A DNA stretch of 64,000 bases from Streptomyces sp. NBC_01571. GTDB lineage: Bacteria; Actinomycetota; Actinomycetes; Streptomycetales; Streptomycetaceae. The position numbers were made by a program, and so were the translations under genes. Shown piece after piece: positions 50,801 through 59,125 of the stretch. The notes under the pieces were generated by a model. The model saw nothing but the letters and a program-made list of their open reading frames with translations, did not search any database and had not been told where the DNA came from. The stretch covers positions 3,162,001 through 3,226,000 of the forward strand of contig NZ_JAPEPZ010000001.1 in NCBI RefSeq assembly GCF_026339875.1, written 5' to 3'. The stretch's first letter is position 1. Every line of letters begins with the position of its first letter.

Positions 50801-52318
50801 ATGGCTTCCATCGCCTGCATCCCCTCCGTCCCGGCGCCCGGGGACGCCACCGGTCTGCGCGAACGGGCACGCGGGGCGCTGCTCGGACTCGCCGTCGGGG
50901 ACGCGCTGGGCGCGCCCGCCGAGAACATGCGGCCGTCGGAGATCCGTGCGAAGTGGGGCCGGATCACGGGCTACGTCGCCGAGCATCCGGCCGGCACGGA
51001 CGACACGGAGTACGCGATCTTCTCCGGACTGCTGCTGGCCCGGCACGGCTCGGCGCTCACCGTGGCGCACGTCGAGTCCGCCTGGCACCAGTGGATCGCG
51101 GACCGTGACGAGGGGCCCTTCCGCGGCGCCGGCTTCAGCGAGCGCGGCACCCTGGAGAACCTCCGCCGGGGACTGGCGGCCCCCATCTCGGCCCAGCACC
51201 GGCACGCGTGGAGCGACGGCCTGGCGATGCGCGCGGCCCCCTTCGGCGTCTTCGCGGCGGGGCGTCCCGCGGAGGCCGCGCGACTGGTGGCGATCGACGG
51301 TTCGGTGAGCCACGACGGCGAGGGCATCTACGGCGGCCAGGCGGTCGCGGCGGGTGTCGCGGCGGCGATGGCGGGCGCCTCGACGATCGCCGTAGCCGCC
51401 TCCGCGCTCGCGGTGATCCCGGACGACTCCTGGACGGCCCGGTCGCTGCGCCGCGCGATCGCGGTCGCGCACCGCGGCGAACGCGCGGTGCGCTCGGCGG
51501 TCGTCATCGGCGGCTACCCCTGGACGGACCTGGCCCCCGAAGCCGTCGCCCTGGCCTTCGGCGCGTACGCCGCCGCCGACGGCGACTTCACCGAGTCCGT
51601 CCTCACCGCCGTCAACATGGGCCGCGACGCCGACACCACGGCGGCGGTGGCGGGCGCGCTGGCCGGGGCGACCCGGGGCGCCGGCGCGATCCCGGCCGCC
51701 TGGGCGGCGGCCATCGGACCGGCGCGCGGCAGCTGCCTCCCCTCGATGGAGGGCCACCACGTGCTGGACGTGGCGGAACTGCTGACCCCCGGGGACGACA
51801 AGAAGTGGTGTTCGGGTGCCGCCCGGGAGCCGGTCCCGGACGACGGTCCCGCCGTACGGGACCGGAGACGGCCCGCACACGATCCGGACCGCACGAGAGC
51901 GGCCCCGCATCCGGAACCGGGCGTCGCCCTCGGCCCCGGCCCCCGCGTGCTCACCACCGTCTCCGTCAGCACCGCGGGCCACCCCCTCACTGCGGACCGC
52001 ACCCTCACCACCGTCTCCGTCAGCACCGCGGGCCACCCCCTCACCACCGACTCCGTCAGCACCGCGGGCCAGATCCCCACCACCGGCCACGCCCTCGACG
52101 CGGATCACCTCGTCACCGCCGCCCATGCCCTCCCCGCGGACCCGGCCCTCACCGCCGGCCCCCTCTTCACCGCGGACCACCCCGGCGCGGACCACCCCGT
52201 CACCGCGGCCCCGACCCTCACCACCCACCCCGCCCACACCACCCACCCCGCCGTCACCGCGGACCCCGCCCTCGCCACCCCCACTCTTGCCACCACCGAC
52301 GAGGAGGTACGCCCGTGA
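50801..52318 (+). CDS. ADP-ribosylglycohydrolase family protein 1, with repetitive tail
   Basis: A 505-residue protein. Residues 20-330 are a DraG/ARH-type fold with both metal motifs intact: GLAVGDALGAPAE and GTDDTEYA near residue 67, and NMGRDADTTAAVAGALAGATRGAGAIP near residue 270. Family members cleave N- or O-glycosidic bonds of ADP-ribose or nucleosides. From residue 340 the protein is low complexity, with TTVSVSTAGHPLT repeated (nucleotides 51951-51990 and 52005-52044 are almost identical). ATG 50801 has GAGAGGAG upstream. GTGA overlap with the next gene opens a seven-gene operon. Confidence 0.85.
   Translation: MASIACIPSVPAPGDATGLRERARGALLGLAVGDALGAPAENMRPSEIRAKWGRITGYVAEHPAGTDDTEYAIFSGLLLARHGSALTVAHVESAWHQWIADRDEGPFRGAGFSERGTLENLRRGLAAPISAQHRHAWSDGLAMRAAPFGVFAAGRPAEAARLVAIDGSVSHDGEGIYGGQAVAAGVAAAMAGASTIAVAASALAVIPDDSWTARSLRRAIAVAHRGERAVRSAVVIGGYPWTDLAPEAVALAFGAYAAADGDFTESVLTAVNMGRDADTTAAVAGALAGATRGAGAIPAAWAAAIGPARGSCLPSMEGHHVLDVAELLTPGDDKKWCSGAAREPVPDDGPAVRDRRRPAHDPDRTRAAPHPEPGVALGPGPRVLTTVSVSTAGHPLTADRTLTTVSVSTAGHPLTTDSVSTAGQIPTTGHALDADHLVTAAHALPADPALTAGPLFTADHPGADHPVTAAPTLTTHPAHTTHPAVTADPALATPTLATTDEEVRP
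51951..52071. repeat. Tandem repeat inside the tail of hydrolase 1
   Basis: A roughly 40-bp unit (CTCACCACCGTCTCCGTCAG ... CACCCCCTCAC) occurs at 51951-51990 and 52005-52044, with a partial third copy at 52046-52071. All copies are in frame. Confidence 0.8.
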
Positions 52319-53526
52319 GTCCCGGTCTCGTGGGAGACGAAACCGGCGCGGGAGCGGCCTCGGCGCCGGACGTCCTCGTCACGGAGGTCGCCGACCCGGC
52401 GCCCGGCCCGCGCCCCCGCCGTATCGAGGGCCTCCTGCTCGGCCTCGCCGCCGGCGACGCCGCCGGCTGGCCCGCGGCCCGGCACCGCGCCGCCCGCATG
52501 CCCGAGTGGACACGGCGGCTGACCAGGGAACTGGACACGTTCGCCGAACAGAACGCGACGACGACCCTGCCGGTGCCCATCGCCCTGAACCAGCCGCCGG
52601 AGCCCCTGCGGCTCGGCCCCTCGGACGACGCCGAGTGGGCGGCGTTCGCCGCCGAGGCCGTACTGCGCGCCGGGGACGCCGGCGCGCTCGGCGATCTCAG
52701 CCGGGCGCGGCGGATGCGGGCGTCCATCGACCTGTCCTGGAACGCCGTCGCCAGCGAGGTAGCCGCGGCCGCCGAGCGCGCCCCCGAGGTCGAGTCCGCG
52801 CTGCAGCCGCTGCGCGCCCGGATCTCCGTACGGGCCGGGCTCGGCAACCTCGCAACCGGCCTGCGCCCGCCCGCCACCGGCCACGACAATCCGCACTACT
52901 TCGACGACGCGGCCTGCGTCCGGGCCTGCGTGCTCGCCATCGCCCACCCGGGCGACGCACGGCTCGCCGCGGAACTGGCCGAGTTCGACGCCCGCTACAC
53001 CCAGGACGGCGACGGCGTGCACGGCGCCCGCGCCATGGCCGCCGCCCTCGCGCTCGCCCTCGCCGGGGCCGACGTCGAGGCATGCGCGGACGCCGCCCTC
53101 GCCGAACTGCCCAAGGAGACGGAGATCGGCCGCAACGCGCGCCACGCGCTGCGGCTCGCCCGCGACAGCGAGGGCACCTTCGCCCTGGTCCCCCTCCTGG
53201 AGCACCAGATCGTCGACCACGTCTACAGCTACGGCGTCGCGGCGGCGGAAACCGTTCCGGTCGCCCTGGCCCTCGCCACCGCGGCGCGCGGCCGGATCGC
53301 GGAGGCGGTGCCCGCCGCCGCCTGCCTCTCCCGCGTCGCCGACTCCGCCCCGGCCCTGGCGGGGGCGCTGACCGGCGCGCTGGGCGGCGGCGCCGCGATC
53401 CCGGCCACCTGGCGCGACGCCTGTCGGATCCTCTCGGGGTGCGCGCTCCCCCGCCTCACCGGTACGGACCTCATCGGACTCGCCGATCTGCTCGAAGCGA
53501 CGGAACTGGCCCTCCCAGAGGGATGA
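52315..53526 (+). CDS. ADP-ribosylglycohydrolase family protein 2, motif-degenerate
   Basis: A 403-residue paralogue that starts at GTG 52315, with GAGGAGG 7 nt ahead, overlapping gene 1. The fold is recognisable (RIEGLLLGLAAGDAAGWPAARH; QDGDGVHGARAMAAALALALAGADVEACADAALAELP), but the TDDT motif reads SDDAEW. In place of GRDADTT near the C-terminus there is CLSRVADSAPALAGALTGALGGGAAIP. These are metal-ligand positions, so it may be a pseudoenzyme or a structural partner for its neighbours. The length is otherwise full. Confidence 0.8.
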   Translation: MSPGLVGDETGAGAASAPDVLVTEVADPAPGPRPRRIEGLLLGLAAGDAAGWPAARHRAARMPEWTRRLTRELDTFAEQNATTTLPVPIALNQPPEPLRLGPSDDAEWAAFAAEAVLRAGDAGALGDLSRARRMRASIDLSWNAVASEVAAAAERAPEVESALQPLRARISVRAGLGNLATGLRPPATGHDNPHYFDDAACVRACVLAIAHPGDARLAAELAEFDARYTQDGDGVHGARAMAAALALALAGADVEACADAALAELPKETEIGRNARHALRLARDSEGTFALVPLLEHQIVDHVYSYGVAAAETVPVALALATAARGRIAEAVPAAACLSRVADSAPALAGALTGALGGGAAIPATWRDACRILSGCALPRLTGTDLIGLADLLEATELALPEG

Positions 53527-53533
53527 TTCGGGC

Positions 53534-54703
53534 ATGACGCCCAAAAGAGTAGAAATGGGAACCCTCGACGAACGGATCACGGGAGCCCTCGTCGGAGCGG
53601 CCGTCGGCGACGCTCTCGGCGGCCCCGTCGAGGGCTACACCCCCGAGCAGATCACCGAACGGCACGGCGGCCGCGTGCACGGCGTCGTCGGCCCCTGGAA
53701 CGGCGACGCCTGGCGCACCGCCCGCCCCATCGCCCCGTACCACAAGGGCGACGGGCACGTCACCGACGACACCCTCATGACCCACGCGCTGATCCGCGTG
53801 TACACCACGGTCCGCGACCACCTCGACGCCTACGCCGTCGCCGGACATCTGGTCCCCGACCTGATGACCACCCCCCGCTGGATCCCGGAACTGGAAGCGG
53901 AGGCGCTCCCGCTCCAGCGGATCTTCCTCGCCGAGAAGTGGCTGGTCGCCCGGCTCCACTATGGCCATGTGGACCCCCGGGAGGCGGGCGCGGGCAACAT
54001 CGTCAACTGCGGCGCCGCGATGTACATGGCACCGGTCGGACTCGTGAACGCGGCCAACCCGGCGGGCGCGTACGCCGAGGCGCTGGACGTCGCGGGCGCG
54101 CACCAGTCCTCCTACGGCAGGGAGGCGGCGGGCGTGCTGGCGGCGGGGGTGGCCGCGGCGTGCGCGCCGGGGGCGACCCCGGACTCGGTCGTCACGGCCT
54201 GTCTGGCCCTGGCGAAGGACGGCACCCGGGACGCGATCGAGGCGGTCTGCGAAGTCGCCGCCCGCCACTCGGACTTCGAGTCGGCGCTGCGCCCGCTGCG
54301 GGAGGCGGTGGCCCCCTTCGACACGGTGGGCCCGGACTACCGCACCCCGTCGCTCGGCGCCCGCCGCCCCTCCCGTCTGCACTCGATCGAGGAGCTCCCC
54401 GTCGCGCTCGGCATGCTGCTGGTCTCCGGCGGCGACTTCCGGCACGCGGTCCTCGGCTCGGTGAACTACGGCCGCGACTGCGACTCCATCGCCACGATGG
54501 CCGGGGCCCTGGCCGGGGCGCTCGGCTCCGGGATTCCGCGCGACTGGGCCAAGACGGTCGAGGAAGCGAGCCGTCTCGACCTGCACGCCCCGGCGACGGC
54601 CCTCGCCGAGGTGACCCGCGAGATCTTCGACCGGGACGTACGCCGCCGGCGCGCGCACGAGGCGGCGTACGCCGCGCTTGCGGGGATCCCATGCTCCGAC
54701 TGA
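53534..54703 (+). CDS. ADP-ribosylglycohydrolase family protein 3
   Basis: A 389-residue paralogue with complete motifs: GALVGAAVGDALGGPVEGYTPEQI, GHVTDDTLMTHAL near residue 78, GAGNIVNCGAAMYMAPVGLVNAANP, and NYGRDCDSIATMAGALAGALGSGIPRDW near residue 315. The Cys between the two aspartates is typical of a subgroup acting on nucleosides or ADP-ribose derivatives. ATG 53534 lies 8 bp after gene 2. The end overlaps gene 4 by 13 bp. Confidence 0.86.
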   Translation: MTPKRVEMGTLDERITGALVGAAVGDALGGPVEGYTPEQITERHGGRVHGVVGPWNGDAWRTARPIAPYHKGDGHVTDDTLMTHALIRVYTTVRDHLDAYAVAGHLVPDLMTTPRWIPELEAEALPLQRIFLAEKWLVARLHYGHVDPREAGAGNIVNCGAAMYMAPVGLVNAANPAGAYAEALDVAGAHQSSYGREAAGVLAAGVAAACAPGATPDSVVTACLALAKDGTRDAIEAVCEVAARHSDFESALRPLREAVAPFDTVGPDYRTPSLGARRPSRLHSIEELPVALGMLLVSGGDFRHAVLGSVNYGRDCDSIATMAGALAGALGSGIPRDWAKTVEEASRLDLHAPATALAEVTREIFDRDVRRRRAHEAAYAALAGIPCSD

Positions 54704-56109
54704 CCTGGGTCCAGCCCGAGGACCTCCTCGGGCACGAACTCCACCAGGCCGCCCAGGACGGCCGCGAGGCCGATCCCATCGCGGCGCGCTGGCACGCGGC
54801 CGGCGGCCCGCGGGCCCCCCTCCGGGCCGGTGCCTCCGCCACTCCCGCCTCACCGTACCTACGGGCCCTGGCGACGGATCTGCTGGACGAACTCGCGGAC
54901 CTGCCGAGCGAGTCGGCGGATCACGAGCCGACGGAACTGGCCTCCGTCATGGCCCGCTGCCCGGACTGGCCCACGCGGCAGCCGGCCCCGCCCGCCGACG
55001 GCGACGGCGGCACATCCACCGCCGCGCCCGGAGTCCCTGGCGTCTCCCCGGCCGTCGCCGTCCCCCGCCTGGAAGCCGCCTGGCTGGGCCGGGCCGCGGG
55101 CTGCCTGCTGGGCAAACCCGTCGAGAAACTCCCCCTCCGGGGCATCCGCGCACTGGCGAAGGCCACCGGGAACTGGCCCCTCCACACCTGGTTCACCGCC
55201 CGCGGCCTGCCCACGGAGCTGACCGACGCGTACCCCTGGAACAGACGCTCGGCGTCCACCTCGCTCGCCGAGAACATCGACGGCATGCCCGAGGACGACG
55301 ACCTCAACTACCCCCTGCTCAACCTCCTGTTGCTCCAGCGCCACGGGAAGGGCTTCACCACCGCGGACGTGGCCCGCCTCTGGCTGGACGAACTCCCCGC
55401 CGGCCGCACCTTCACCGCGGAACGCGTCGCCTACCGCAACCTCCTCGCCGGCGTCGAACCCCCGCGCACGGCCCACCACCGCAACCCCTTCCGCGAATGG
55501 ATCGGCGCCCTCATCCGCGCGGACGTCCACGGCTGGACGAACCCCGGCGACCCGGCCGCCGCCGCGACCCAGGCCCACCGCGACGCCACCCTCACCCACA
55601 CCGCGAACGGCGTGTACGCAGCCATGTTCACCGCGGCCACCATCGCCGAGGCCGCCACCGGCCGCAGCGACATCCACGCCTGCCTGCGTACCGGCCTGAC
55701 CGTCGTGCCCCCCGCCTCCCGACTGGCGAAGGCGGTCCACCACGCCGTCCGGCTCGCCCACTCGACCGTCGACTTCGAGAAGGTCGTCGACGTCCTGCAC
55801 ACCACCTACGGCGACTACCACTGGGTGCACGCCCTCCCCAACACCGCCCTGATCGCGGCCGCCCTCACCCACGCGGACGGCGACTTCAGCGGATCCGTCT
55901 GCCGCGCCGTGTCCGGCGGCTGGGACACCGACTCCAACGGCGCCACGGCGGGCAGCGTCGCGGGCCTGCTCGCCGGCGCCCCCGCCGCCCTGCCGGAGCG
56001 CTGGACCACCCCGCTCAAGAACCGCCTGGCCACCTCCCTCGCCGACTTCAACGGCATCGGCTTCGACACCCTCGCCCAGCTCACGCACCGGGAGACCCGT
56101 CACCCATGA
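54691..56109 (+). CDS. ADP-ribosylglycohydrolase family protein 4
   Basis: A 472-residue paralogue with an extra N-terminal segment of about 125 residues (MLRLTWVQPEDLLGHELHQA) before the hydrolase domain (RLEAAWLGRAAGCLLGKPVEKLPL). The first metal motif reads MPEDDDLNYPLLNLLLLQRHG and the second SGGWDTDSNGATAGSVAGLLAG, both acidic residues retained but in a distinct form. It begins inside the end of gene 3 and shares four bases with rbsK, so all are co-translated. Confidence 0.84.
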   Translation: MLRLTWVQPEDLLGHELHQAAQDGREADPIAARWHAAGGPRAPLRAGASATPASPYLRALATDLLDELADLPSESADHEPTELASVMARCPDWPTRQPAPPADGDGGTSTAAPGVPGVSPAVAVPRLEAAWLGRAAGCLLGKPVEKLPLRGIRALAKATGNWPLHTWFTARGLPTELTDAYPWNRRSASTSLAENIDGMPEDDDLNYPLLNLLLLQRHGKGFTTADVARLWLDELPAGRTFTAERVAYRNLLAGVEPPRTAHHRNPFREWIGALIRADVHGWTNPGDPAAAATQAHRDATLTHTANGVYAAMFTAATIAEAATGRSDIHACLRTGLTVVPPASRLAKAVHHAVRLAHSTVDFEKVVDVLHTTYGDYHWVHALPNTALIAAALTHADGDFSGSVCRAVSGGWDTDSNGATAGSVAGLLAGAPAALPERWTTPLKNRLATSLADFNGIGFDTLAQLTHRETRHP

Positions 56110-57026
56110 CCCACATCGCCGTGCTCGGCAGCACGAACATGGACCTCGTCACGTACGTCGCCAAGGCCCCGCAGCGCGGAGAGACCGTGACGGGACGGGA
56201 GTTCCGTACGATCCCCGGCGGCAAGGGCGCCAACCAGGCGGTCGCCGCGGCCCACGCGGGCGCCGACGTCACGTTGATCGGCGCGGTCGGCGTCGACTCC
56301 TTCGGCTCCCAGCTCCGCTCCGCCCTGGAGCACTCCGGCGTGGACACCGACCATCTGCGCACCACCGAGGGCCCCTCCGGCACCGCGCACATCGTGGTGG
56401 ACGACGAGGGCGGCAACGCGATCGTCGTCATCCCCGGCGCCAACGGCACCGTCGACCACCTCGCCCCCGGTGACGAAGGCATGATCGCCACCGCCGACGC
56501 GCTCCTGCTCCAGCTGGAGATCCCGCTCGCCGCCGTCGTCGCGGGCGCCGAGGCGGCCCGTCGGCACGGCGTCCGCACCATCCTGACCCCGTCCCCCGTG
56601 CAATCCCTGCCCGCTCAACTCCTCGCCTCCATCGACCTGTTGGTGCCCAACGAGTACGAGGCCGCCGCACTGACCGGCACCCCCGACCCCCGCGAGGCGG
56701 CCACCGCGCTGCTCGACCTGGTGCCGCAGGTCGTCGTCACCCTGGGTGCCGCGGGCAGCCTGTACGCGGCACGGGGCGCCGCCCCCCTCACCGCCCCCGC
56801 GCCCCGCGTCAGCACCGTGGACTCGACCGGCGCGGGCGACACCTTCGTCGGCACCCTCGCGGTCGCGCTCGCGGAGGGCCGGCCGATGCCCGAGGCCCTC
56901 ACCTGGGCGTCGGCGGCCGCCGCGCTGTCGGTACAGCGGATCGGGGCCACGTCCTCGATGCCGTACCGCTCCGAGATCGACGCCCAGGCCTCGCTGCCCG
57001 CGCACCACGCGCAGTCCACGTCATGA
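56106..57026 (+). CDS. rbsK: Ribokinase (PfkB family)
   Basis: A 306-residue sugar kinase. The N-terminal signature GSTNMDLV and TIPGGKGANQAVAAAHAGADV and the C-terminal DSTGAGDTFVGTLAVAL (catalytic Asp, anion hole) are typical of ribokinase. NEYEAAALTG is also in place. It would phosphorylate ribose freed by the upstream glycohydrolases; this link is inferred from the operon. No rbs transporter genes lie in the window. ATGA overlap with both neighbours. Confidence 0.88.
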   Translation: MTHIAVLGSTNMDLVTYVAKAPQRGETVTGREFRTIPGGKGANQAVAAAHAGADVTLIGAVGVDSFGSQLRSALEHSGVDTDHLRTTEGPSGTAHIVVDDEGGNAIVVIPGANGTVDHLAPGDEGMIATADALLLQLEIPLAAVVAGAEAARRHGVRTILTPSPVQSLPAQLLASIDLLVPNEYEAAALTGTPDPREAATALLDLVPQVVVTLGAAGSLYAARGAAPLTAPAPRVSTVDSTGAGDTFVGTLAVALAEGRPMPEALTWASAAAALSVQRIGATSSMPYRSEIDAQASLPAHHAQSTS

Positions 57027-58225
57027 GCGCGCGCCCCGGACCCGGCCCGCTCACCGGCCTGCGCGTCCTCGACCTCGCCACCCTCTTCGCCGGCCCGCTC
57101 GCCGCCACCCTGCTCGGCGACTTCGGCGCCGAGGTCGTCAAGGTCGAGCACCCGGCCAAGCCCGACCCGTCCCGGGGCCACGGCCCGTCGAAGGACGGCA
57201 TCGGCCTGTGGTGGAAACTCCTCGGCCGCAACAAGCGCACGATCACCCTCGACCTGTCGAGACCCGGTGGCCGCGCGACCCTTCTGCGGCTCGCCGCGGA
57301 GGCCGACGTGATCGTCGAGAACTTCCGCCCCGGCACCCTGGAGAAGTGGGACCTGGGCTGGGAGGAGCTGTCTGCCGCCAACCCCCGGCTCGTCCTCGCC
57401 CGCGTCACCGCCTTCGGCCAGTTCGGCCCCTACGCGCACCGACCCGGCTTCGGGACGCTCGCGGAGGCCATGAGCGGCTTCGCGGCGATCACCGGTGAAC
57501 CGGACACACCCCCGGTCCTGCCCCCGTTCGGCCTGGCCGACTCGATCGCGGGCCTGACGACGGCGTACGCCGTGATGACGGCCCTGCGCGCCCGCGAGAC
57601 CTCGGGCCTCGGCCAGGTGGTCGACATGGCGATCATCGAGCCGATCCTCACCGTGCTGGGCCCGCAGCCGCTCTGGTACGACCAGCTCGGCCACGTCCAG
57701 CCCCGTACCGGCAACCGCTCCGCGAACAACGCGCCCCGCAACACCTACCGCACGGCCGACGGTTCGTGGGTCGCCGTCTCGACCTCTGCGCAGTCGATCG
57801 CCGAGCGGGTGATGCGGCTGGTCGGACGCCCGGACCTGATCGACGAACCGTGGTTCGCGACCGGGGCGGACCGGGCACTCCACACGGACGTCCTGGACGA
57901 GGCGGTGGGCGCCTGGATCGCCCGCCGCGAGCGCGCCGAGGTGCTGGAGGCCTTCGAGAAGGCGGAGGCGGCGGTGGCCCCGATCCAGGACATCACCGAT
58001 GTGATGGAGGACGCGCAGTACGAGGCGCTGGACACGATCACCACCGTCGCCGACCCGGAACTCGGCCCCCTGCGCATGCAGAACGTCCTTTTCCGGCTCT
58101 CCTCCACGCCCGGCGCGATCCGCTGGGCGGGCCGGGCGCACGGCGCCGACACGGACGCGGTCCTCACCGAGCTCGGACTGTCCGACGCCGAGATCACGGC
58201 CCTCAGATCGGAAGGCGCCCTGTGA
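57023..58225 (+). CDS. Class III CoA-transferase (CaiB/BaiF family)
   Basis: A 400-residue family III CoA-transferase. It shows PLTGLRVLDLATLFAGPLAATLLGDFGAEVVKVEHP, WWKLLGRNKRTITLDLSRPGG, NFRPGTLEKWDLGWEEL, and GQVVDMAIIEP with the expected catalytic Asp. It should move CoA between carboxylic acids. Together with the following CitE-like lyase it resembles modules handling C4-C5 dicarboxylic or hydroxyacid CoA esters; the substrate is unknown. It starts in a four-base overlap with rbsK. Confidence 0.88.
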   Translation: MSARPGPGPLTGLRVLDLATLFAGPLAATLLGDFGAEVVKVEHPAKPDPSRGHGPSKDGIGLWWKLLGRNKRTITLDLSRPGGRATLLRLAAEADVIVENFRPGTLEKWDLGWEELSAANPRLVLARVTAFGQFGPYAHRPGFGTLAEAMSGFAAITGEPDTPPVLPPFGLADSIAGLTTAYAVMTALRARETSGLGQVVDMAIIEPILTVLGPQPLWYDQLGHVQPRTGNRSANNAPRNTYRTADGSWVAVSTSAQSIAERVMRLVGRPDLIDEPWFATGADRALHTDVLDEAVGAWIARRERAEVLEAFEKAEAAVAPIQDITDVMEDAQYEALDTITTVADPELGPLRMQNVLFRLSSTPGAIRWAGRAHGADTDAVLTELGLSDAEITALRSEGAL

Positions 58226-59073
58226 CGGTCCCGGCCTTCCCGCTCACCTGGCTGTACGCCCCCGGAGACCGCCCGGACGTGGTCGTCAAGGCCCTCGCCT
58301 CGGGCGCGGACATCGTCCTGATCGACCTGGAGGACGCGGTCGCACCGGACCGCAAGGAGTACGCCCGCGACGCCACCGCGGAGCTGCTCTCGGACCCTCC
58401 CCCGATCCCGGTCCATGTACGGGTGAACCCGCTGGACGGCCCCCTGGCCGAGTCCGACCTCAAGACGCTCTCCCCGCTCCCGGGCCTGTCCGGCCTGCGG
58501 CTGCCCAAGGTGGCCTCGCCCACGGACGTCGTCCACGTCGCGGAGCACGCGGCGCCCGCCACCGAGGGCAGCGGGATCCCGCTGTACGCCCTGCTGGAAA
58601 CGGCCCTCGGCGTCGAACACGCCTTCGCCATCGCCTCGGCCCACCCGACCGTGCGCGGCATCGGGCTCGGCGAGGCGGACCTCCGAGCCGACCTGGGCGT
58701 ACGTGACGACGCGGGCCTGGACTGGTCCCGTGCCCGGATCGTGCTCGCGGCCCGGGCCGCCGGACTCTCACCCCCCGCGCAGTCCATCCACCCCGACATC
58801 CGGGACCTGGAAGGGCTGGCGGCCTCCTGCGCCCACGGGCGCACCCTCGGCTTCCTCGGCCGCGCGGCCATCCACCCCCGCCAGCTCCCGGTGATCGAAC
58901 GCGCCTACCTTCCGACATCGGCCGAGGTGGAGAGCGCCGAGGCCATCGTCGAGGCGGCCGGCGTCGAGCCGGGGGCCCAGGCCCTGCCCGACGGCCGTTT
59001 CGTGGACGCGGCGGTCGTGGCGTGCGCCCGCCGCACCCTCGCACTGGCCCGGCGCGACGCCCTGACGGCATGA
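58222..59073 (+). CDS. CitE-like HpcH/HpaI aldolase/citrate lyase family protein
   Basis: A 283-residue TIM-barrel lyase. Motifs: TWLYAPGDRPDVVVKAL, DIVLIDLEDAVAPDRKEYAR (metal ligand), VRVNPLDGP, ALLETALGVEHAFAIA and SIHPDIRDLEGL. Stand-alone CitE-like proteins cleave malyl-, citramalyl- or hydroxymethylglutaryl-type CoA esters. Following a CoA-transferase, it may cleave the ester that enzyme makes. GTG 58222 overlaps the CoA-transferase stop. It is last in the operon, ahead of a terminator. Confidence 0.87.
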   Translation: MTVPAFPLTWLYAPGDRPDVVVKALASGADIVLIDLEDAVAPDRKEYARDATAELLSDPPPIPVHVRVNPLDGPLAESDLKTLSPLPGLSGLRLPKVASPTDVVHVAEHAAPATEGSGIPLYALLETALGVEHAFAIASAHPTVRGIGLGEADLRADLGVRDDAGLDWSRARIVLAARAAGLSPPAQSIHPDIRDLEGLAASCAHGRTLGFLGRAAIHPRQLPVIERAYLPTSAEVESAEAIVEAAGVEPGAQALPDGRFVDAAVVACARRTLALARRDALTA

Positions 59074-59074
59074 A

Positions 59075-59112
59075 CGAGGGGGCGCCGCGTCGTCGGACGC
59101 TGCGCCCCCTCG
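59075..59112. terminator. Hairpin between the CitE-like gene and lgt
   Basis: CGAGGGGGCGC (59075-59085) is the exact reverse complement of 59102-59112, with an inner stem in the 16-nt loop. The genes converge, so it can serve both. Confidence 0.8.
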
Positions 59113-59125
59113 GCGTACCCGGTCG

